Of a stretch of 9,716 bases of DNA, positions 5,971 to 9,716 are shown in pieces (positions within the stretch are counted from its first letter, which is position 1; every line of letters begins with the position of its first letter). Under the pieces are notes generated by a model. That model saw nothing but the letters and a program-made list of their open reading frames with translations, made no database searches and was not told where the DNA came from. Made by a program: the position numbers and the translations under genes. Origin of the DNA: Christensenella sp. UBA7102 (lineage in GTDB: Bacteria > Bacillota > Clostridia > Christensenellales > UBA1750); the NCBI GenBank assembly GCA_002492415.1, contig DKYK01000006.1, positions 9,780-19,495 of the forward strand, given 5' to 3'.

Positions 5971-5974
5971 TTCT

Positions 5975-6346
5975 CTATGAATACTTTCTTCTGTCCTCCA
6001 CTCTGCGCGTGGCCACGACCTGCGCGCCGGTTCCCGCGGCGTCCTCCAGCAGCACGTCGCCCACGGCCACGGGCGCTTTGACGTGCAGCGCGCGGATGGC
6101 CCGCAGCACATCCTGCACGCGCTCCTTGGGCACGGGCTGCGCGGTCTTGACCGAGCACATGGCCTGCCGGCCGTGCTCCACGGGCACGGAGCTGGTCACC
6201 GTGCGCATGGGCGCGGTGAACTCCTGCACGCCGTAGATCTGCCCTCTGCGGCAGGTATTGCCCGAAACCTTGACCTCGCCCTCGTCGTCCCACACGGTGA
6301 GCCGGCAGCCCACCGGACAGGAGATGCAGACAAATTCCTTCTTCAT
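5975..6346 (-). CDS. DUF1667 family protein with a CxxCxxxC motif, third gene of the oxidoreductase operon
   Basis: This is a small 123-residue protein. It begins with a cysteine cluster, CISCPVGC (C7, C10, C14), then GNTCRRG (C32), followed by the family-like YGVQEFTAPMRTVTSSVPV. I recognise it as DUF1667, commonly encoded behind GlpA/GlpB-like flavoproteins in anaerobes. The four cysteines could hold an Fe-S cluster or zinc, so an electron-transfer or structural role in the complex is inferred; no function is established from sequence. I chose ATG 6346, which has GAGGAGG 8 nt upstream, over the GTG codon just before it (6349). It starts 3 nt after the stop of the upstream flavoprotein gene, so the two are probably co-translated. 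There is no membrane segment, unlike GlpC of E. coli. Confidence 0.85.
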   Translation of the reverse strand: MKKEFVCISCPVGCRLTVWDDEGEVKVSGNTCRRGQIYGVQEFTAPMRTVTSSVPVEHGRQAMCSVKTAQPVPKERVQDVLRAIRALHVKAPVAVGDVLLEDAAGTGAQVVATRRVEDRRKYS

Positions 6347-6349
6347 CAC

Positions 6350-7597
6350 TCAGCCCTCCTCTGCGCACACGGTGACGTCTCCATCCACCTTTGCAAGGTC
6401 GATGACCACCTTTTCCATCTCGCCCGGGGTCATCACGGGCTTTTTGAGCGTTTTGAGCACGGCGTCGCCGCACTTGACGGTCAGGCGCGCAGGCTTGACC
6501 GCGCTGCCCACGCGGAAGTACAGCGCCGCCTCGCCCTCGCCCTTGACCAGGCGCTGGGGCACCACATAGCGCACCGCGCCGCAGGGCGTCACGTCCACCG
6601 TCTCGGCCTTATCCAGCCGTCCCTGGGCGTACTTTGCGGCGCTCTGGCCCGCAATCTGCGCTTCGGCGCTGACGTTATCCACCAGATCGTGCACGTGCAG
6701 CACGTTTCCGCAGGCGAAAATTCCCTCTGCAGTGGTCTGCCGCGCGGCGTCCACCACCGCGCCCGAGGTCACGCGGTCCATCGCAGCGCCGGTGCCCTGC
6801 GTCAGCTCGTTTTCCGGGATCAGGCCCACGGACAGCAGCAGCGTGTCGCATTCCACATATCGCGCCGTCTCCATTTTGGGCTTTCGCGTCGCGGGATCCA
6901 CCTGGGCGATGGTCACGCCCTCCACGCGCTCGCGCCCGTGCACCTCCACCACCGTGGTGTTGAAGTGCAGCGGGATGCCGTTGTCCTCCAGGCACTGCAC
7001 GATGTTGCGGTTCAGGCCGCTGGAGTAGGGCATCAGCTCGCACACCATCTCCACCTTTGCGCCTTCCCACACCATGCGCCGCGCCATGATCAGCCCGATG
7101 TCGCCCGAGCCCAGGATCACCACGCGCCGGCCGGGCATCATGCCCTCCATGTTGACCAGGCGCTGCGCGCAGCCGGCGGTGTAAACGCCCGCGGGCCGCG
7201 TACCGGGGATGTTCAGCGCGCCGCGCGTGCGCTCGCGGCAGCCCATGGCCAGCACCACGGCCCCCGCCTGCACCTGCACCAGCCCGTGCTCGGGGGATAC
7301 CGCGGTAATGCGGCGGTCGGGCGTGACCTCCAGCGCCATGGTGTCCAGCAGGATCTCAATGGAATCGATCTTTTCCACTTCGTCAATGAAGCGCTGCGCA
7401 TACTCGGGGCCGGTCAGCTCCTGGCCGAAGTAGTGCAGCCCAAAGCCGTTGTGGATGCACTGCTGCAAGATGCCGCCCGGGAAGGAATCGCGCTCCAGGA
7501 TCAGCACGTTCTTTGCGCCCGCCTTGTGCGCGGCCAGCGCCGCGGCAAGCCCCGCGGGGCCTCCGCCGATGATGGCGACCTCTACGTTTCTAACCAT
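6350..7597 (-). CDS. GlpB-like FAD/NAD(P)-binding oxidoreductase
   Basis: This is a 415-residue pyridine nucleotide-disulfide-type flavoprotein. The N-terminal FAD fold has GGGPAGLAAA (11-20). The characteristic GGILQQCIHNGFGLHYFGQELTG region spans about 41-63, and MGCRERTRGALNIPG about 118-132. A second nucleotide-binding fold has GSGDIG (163-168), and the late FAD motif is GIFACGN (292-298). Proteins of this kind partner with a GlpA-like dehydrogenase and are thought to pass electrons from its flavin to NAD(P) or another carrier; the actual acceptor is not shown. Its ATG directly abuts the TAA stop of the upstream gene, and the AGGAGGAG ribosome binding site lies inside that gene's last codons, so the two are tightly coupled. 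The ordinary redox-active Cys pair of disulfide reductases is absent from the N-terminal FAD domain. Confidence 0.9.
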   Translation of the reverse strand: MVRNVEVAIIGGGPAGLAAALAAHKAGAKNVLILERDSFPGGILQQCIHNGFGLHYFGQELTGPEYAQRFIDEVEKIDSIEILLDTMALEVTPDRRITAVSPEHGLVQVQAGAVVLAMGCRERTRGALNIPGTRPAGVYTAGCAQRLVNMEGMMPGRRVVILGSGDIGLIMARRMVWEGAKVEMVCELMPYSSGLNRNIVQCLEDNGIPLHFNTTVVEVHGRERVEGVTIAQVDPATRKPKMETARYVECDTLLLSVGLIPENELTQGTGAAMDRVTSGAVVDAARQTTAEGIFACGNVLHVHDLVDNVSAEAQIAGQSAAKYAQGRLDKAETVDVTPCGAVRYVVPQRLVKGEGEAALYFRVGSAVKPARLTVKCGDAVLKTLKKPVMTPGEMEKVVIDLAKVDGDVTVCAEEG

Positions 7598-9043
7598 TTA
7601 TTTCTCCTCCTGACGGGTGCGCCCGACGATGAGCCTGGAACATCCTCCGTTTTTGGTGATCTTCTCCATGGGGACGCCGCCGTGCTTGGCGATCAGCTCC
7701 ATCACGCGCGGCGCGCAGAAGCCGCCCTGGCAGCGGCCCATGCCGGCCCGCGTGCGGCGCTTGACGCCGTCGAGCGTGGGGGCGCCCAGCGTGCGCTCGA
7801 TGGCGCGGACGATCTCGGCCTCCGTCACCGTCTCGCACCGGCAGATGATGCGCCCGTAGCGCGCATCCTTTGCAATGGCCGCCTCGCGCTCCTGCATGCT
7901 CATCTCGCGGAAGGGCTTTTCCTTTTTGCGGATGGGGTCATAGTCGCCCCTTGGGATCAGCTGCAGGCCGGCCTGCCGCAGCGCCTCCACCGTCTCCTGG
8001 GCGATGGCAGGCGCCGAGGACAGCCCGGGCGAGCTGATACCCGCCGCCTGAATCAGCCTCGGGTTGACCTGGGAGCGGCCCAGTATGAAGTCGCCGGTGC
8101 TGGGCACCGCGCGGATGCCCGCAAAGGAGGTGATGGGGCGGCCAAAGGGCACGCCGGGCATGGACTTTGCGCCCGCGGCTCTCAGCGCGTCGATGCCGCT
8201 CTGGCTGACGGAGGTGTCCTCCTTGCCCGAATCGTCCACGGCCGTGGGGCCCACAAAGGCGTTGCCGTCCACCGTCGGGGACACCAGCACGCCCTTGCCC
8301 AGCGGGCCGGGGGCCTGGAACACCACGCGCTGCACAAACGCCGAGGCCGCGCGGTCCAGCAGCACGTACTCGCCCTTGCGCCCCTTGATGGTGAAGCTGT
8401 CGTCGCCCATCAGGCGGGAGATCTCGTCGGCATGCACGCCCGCGGCGTTGACCACGTATCTCGAGCGGAAGATGCAGTTCTTGTCGTTCTCCACCTCCAC
8501 CGCGTCGCGCAGCGTGGTGATCTTCTCGGCAGAAAAGTCAAAGTAGAACTCCACGCCGTTGTCGTGCGCGTTCTCCGCGCACGCGATGGTCATCTCATAC
8601 GGGCAGGTGATGGCGCCGGTGGGGGCCCACAGCGCGCCCACCACGCTGTCCGCAAGGCCGGGCTGCTTTTCCAGCGTCTGCTCACGGGTGAGAATCTCCA
8701 GGCCGGGCACGCCGTTTTTCATGCCGTTGTCGTACAATTTGCGCACCTGCGCCATGTCCGCCTCGTCAAAGGCCAGCACCAGCGAGCCGATGCGCTTAAG
8801 CGGCACGGAAAGCTCGCGGCACCACTCGTCGAACATCGCGTTGCCCGCGACGTTGACGCGCGCCATGGCCGTGCCCGGCTCACAGTCATACCCTGCGTGC
8901 ACGATGGCGGAGTTTGCCCGCGACGCGCCCATGGCCACGTCCGCGCCCGCCTCGAGCACGGCGACGCGCACCTTGTAGGCTGACAGCCGCCGCGCGATGG
9001 CGCAGCCGATCACGCCCGCGCCGATGACGACCACATCATACAT
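7598..9043 (-). CDS. GlpA/LhgO-like FAD-dependent oxidoreductase with a C-terminal BFD-type [2Fe-2S] domain
   Basis: This 481-residue protein has two parts. Residues 1 to about 370 are a DAO-fold FAD oxidoreductase with GAGVIGCAIARRL (8-20), the acidic E31 for the FAD ribose, GASRANSAIVHAGYD (39-53) and a late FAD loop, PGLSSAPAIA (339-348). Residues about 395-475 are a BFD-like [2Fe-2S] domain with CRC (C401, C403) and CQGGFC (C438, C443). This layout matches anaerobic glycerol-3-phosphate dehydrogenase GlpA and the related 2-hydroxyglutarate oxidase group. Glycerol 3-phosphate to dihydroxyacetone phosphate is the most likely reaction, but neither glpK nor glpF is nearby, so another 2-hydroxy substrate is possible. 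The start ATG 9043 has GGGGAGG about 10 nt upstream. It is the first gene of a three-gene operon. Confidence 0.9.
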   Translation of the reverse strand: MYDVVVIGAGVIGCAIARRLSAYKVRVAVLEAGADVAMGASRANSAIVHAGYDCEPGTAMARVNVAGNAMFDEWCRELSVPLKRIGSLVLAFDEADMAQVRKLYDNGMKNGVPGLEILTREQTLEKQPGLADSVVGALWAPTGAITCPYEMTIACAENAHDNGVEFYFDFSAEKITTLRDAVEVENDKNCIFRSRYVVNAAGVHADEISRLMGDDSFTIKGRKGEYVLLDRAASAFVQRVVFQAPGPLGKGVLVSPTVDGNAFVGPTAVDDSGKEDTSVSQSGIDALRAAGAKSMPGVPFGRPITSFAGIRAVPSTGDFILGRSQVNPRLIQAAGISSPGLSSAPAIAQETVEALRQAGLQLIPRGDYDPIRKKEKPFREMSMQEREAAIAKDARYGRIICRCETVTEAEIVRAIERTLGAPTLDGVKRRTRAGMGRCQGGFCAPRVMELIAKHGGVPMEKITKNGGCSRLIVGRTRQEEK

Positions 9044-9088
9044 AACTCTATGTCCTCCCCGAAATCAAAAGTGAAAATTTCCGTCTAT

Positions 9089-9117
9089 ATTTTACCCCGC
9101 CCGCGCGTCCCTGTCAA
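9089..9117 (-). promoter_or_regulatory. Predicted sigma-A promoter of the oxidoreductase operon
   Basis: On the minus strand a perfect TTGACA (9112-9117) is followed after 17 nt by TAAAAT (9089-9094, 5 of 6). Transcription would start near 9082, leaving about 39 nt before the GlpA-like start. The spacer is almost purely G and C. No clear inverted repeat or riboswitch-like element was seen, so regulation cannot be read. Confidence 0.8.
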
Positions 9118-9131
9118 CGCAAACCGCCCCG

Positions 9132-9160
9132 TTGCGCCGCGCGCAAAACTGTGCTATACT
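9132..9160 (+). promoter_or_regulatory. Predicted extended -10 promoter of the acetyltransferase gene
   Basis: TATACT (9155-9160) is preceded by TGC, giving an extended -10. A weak -35, TTGCGC (9132-9137), lies 17 nt upstream of the -10. Transcription would start near 9167, about 34 nt before the ATG at 9201. It is divergent from the oxidoreductase promoter, whose -35 ends only 14 nt away, so the two regulatory regions are back to back. Confidence 0.6.
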
Positions 9161-9200
9161 GCAATCTCCCCCCAAATAACGCCAAAGGAGGTCGCGCCCC

Positions 9201-9656
9201 ATGACGCTCGCCTTCCGCACCGCCGTCCCCGGCGACGCCGCGCTGCTGGTGCGGCTCTACAACGCCGCGTTCCATGCCGACTACGTCCGCTACGGCCGGT
9301 GCCCCGGCTACGGCAAAACCGCGCAGGACATGCTCGACTCCCTCGCGCGCACGCACAAGCAGATTCTGCTGCTGGACGGCGAGCCCGTAGGCGCGCTCTC
9401 CTACACCTGCGAGGGCGAGGGGCGGATCTGCCTGGGCTGCCTGTGCGTCGTGCCGGCGCACCAGGGCAAGGGCCTGGGCGCGCGCGCCTTTTCCCGCCTG
9501 CTCGAGCTCTGCCCCGACTGGCGGCGCATCCGCCTCGTCACCCCTGTCGATAAGGTGGAAAACCACCGTTTCTACACCCAAAGATGCGGCATGATCGCCG
9601 GCCCCGTCGTCAAAGACGGCGGCGTAGACGTCGTGGAGTTCACCCGCACGCGATGA
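9201..9656 (+). CDS. GNAT-family N-acetyltransferase, substrate unknown
   Basis: This 151-residue single-domain protein has the GNAT fold, which transfers an acetyl group from acetyl-CoA to an amine. Motif A is LGCLCVVPAHQGKGLGARAFS (about 78-98), with the CoA pyrophosphate loop QGKGLG at 88-93. Motif B is NHRFYTQRCGM (121-131), with Y125 as a candidate general acid. The N-terminal part (FRTAVPGDAALLVRLYNAAF) is the usual first strand and helix. AAAGGAGGT upstream supports the ATG at 9201. It is a single-gene transcription unit as far as can be seen, divergent from the oxidoreductase operon and with no evident functional link. The substrate (small molecule, peptide or antibiotic) cannot be told from sequence. 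Confidence 0.88.
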   Translation: MTLAFRTAVPGDAALLVRLYNAAFHADYVRYGRCPGYGKTAQDMLDSLARTHKQILLLDGEPVGALSYTCEGEGRICLGCLCVVPAHQGKGLGARAFSRLLELCPDWRRIRLVTPVDKVENHRFYTQRCGMIAGPVVKDGGVDVVEFTRTR

Positions 9657-9716
9657 CCCGTCAGTATGCCGTCCCTGCGCCATCTCCTCCTAATAAATAA
9701 CGCAAAAAACGGGCTG
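9657..9716. other. Short 3' region with a possible terminator arm cut by the window edge
   Basis: After the acetyltransferase stop there are 60 non-coding nt. The last ones read AAAAAACGGGCTG; on the minus strand this is CAGCCCG followed by six T, which would be the 3' arm and T-run of an intrinsic terminator whose other arm lies beyond the edge. It may serve as a shared terminator with a converging gene to the right. Without the rest of the hairpin this remains a guess. Confidence 0.25.

Noticed and set aside
6083..8983. A 966-codon open frame on the plus strand
   Set aside because: It lies wholly antisense to the three oxidoreductase genes, has no ribosome binding site, and its His/Arg/Ala-rich translation is typical of the antisense frame of GC-rich genes.
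9114..9683. A 189-codon minus-strand frame with AGGAGGAG next to its ATG
   Set aside because: The purine run directly touches the ATG, leaving no usable spacing. The frame is antisense to the recognised GNAT gene and runs through both divergent promoters.

Overview
The window looks like chromosomal DNA from a GC-rich anaerobic member of the Clostridia (Firmicutes). This is inferred from strong AGGAGG-type ribosome binding sites, a clostridial-style anaerobic FAD oxidoreductase trio, an ECF-type biotin uptake protein with a BirA operator, and the atp gene content. The exact genus cannot be read from the sequence. No phage, transposon, CRISPR, tRNA or rRNA features were seen.

Region 1 (1-5150, minus strand) is an F1Fo ATP synthase operon. 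Read in its direction of transcription it contains a small AtpI-like membrane protein, atpB (a), atpE (c), atpF (b), atpA (alpha), atpG (gamma) and the first 249 codons of atpD (beta), which runs off the left edge. Genes are packed with gaps of 1-61 nt and behind a near-consensus promoter at 5121-5150. The notable point is subunit delta. There is no separate atpH between atpF and atpA, where it normally sits. Instead the alpha gene begins with about 66 residues that match the C-terminal domain of delta, joined through a short acidic linker to a full-length alpha subunit. The N-terminal helical domain of delta is missing from the window.

Region 2 (5087-5331) is a compact divergent control region. 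The atp promoter points left. To the right is a bioY promoter (TTGACA, 17-nt spacer, TATATT) whose -10 overlaps a perfect 9+9 inverted repeat of the BirA type. bioY (5332-5901) follows and ends at a shared hairpin terminator (5930-5970).

Region 3 (5975-9117, minus strand) is a three-gene operon with its own consensus promoter: a GlpA/LhgO-like FAD oxidoreductase carrying a BFD-type [2Fe-2S] domain, a GlpB-like FAD/NAD(P) oxidoreductase, and a small cysteine-motif DUF1667 protein. Together they probably form a soluble or peripherally bound dehydrogenase for glycerol 3-phosphate or a similar 2-hydroxy substrate.

Region 4 (9132-9716, plus strand) is a divergently transcribed GNAT-family acetyltransferase with its own extended -10 promoter, followed by 60 nt that may hold the left arm of a terminator cut by the window edge.
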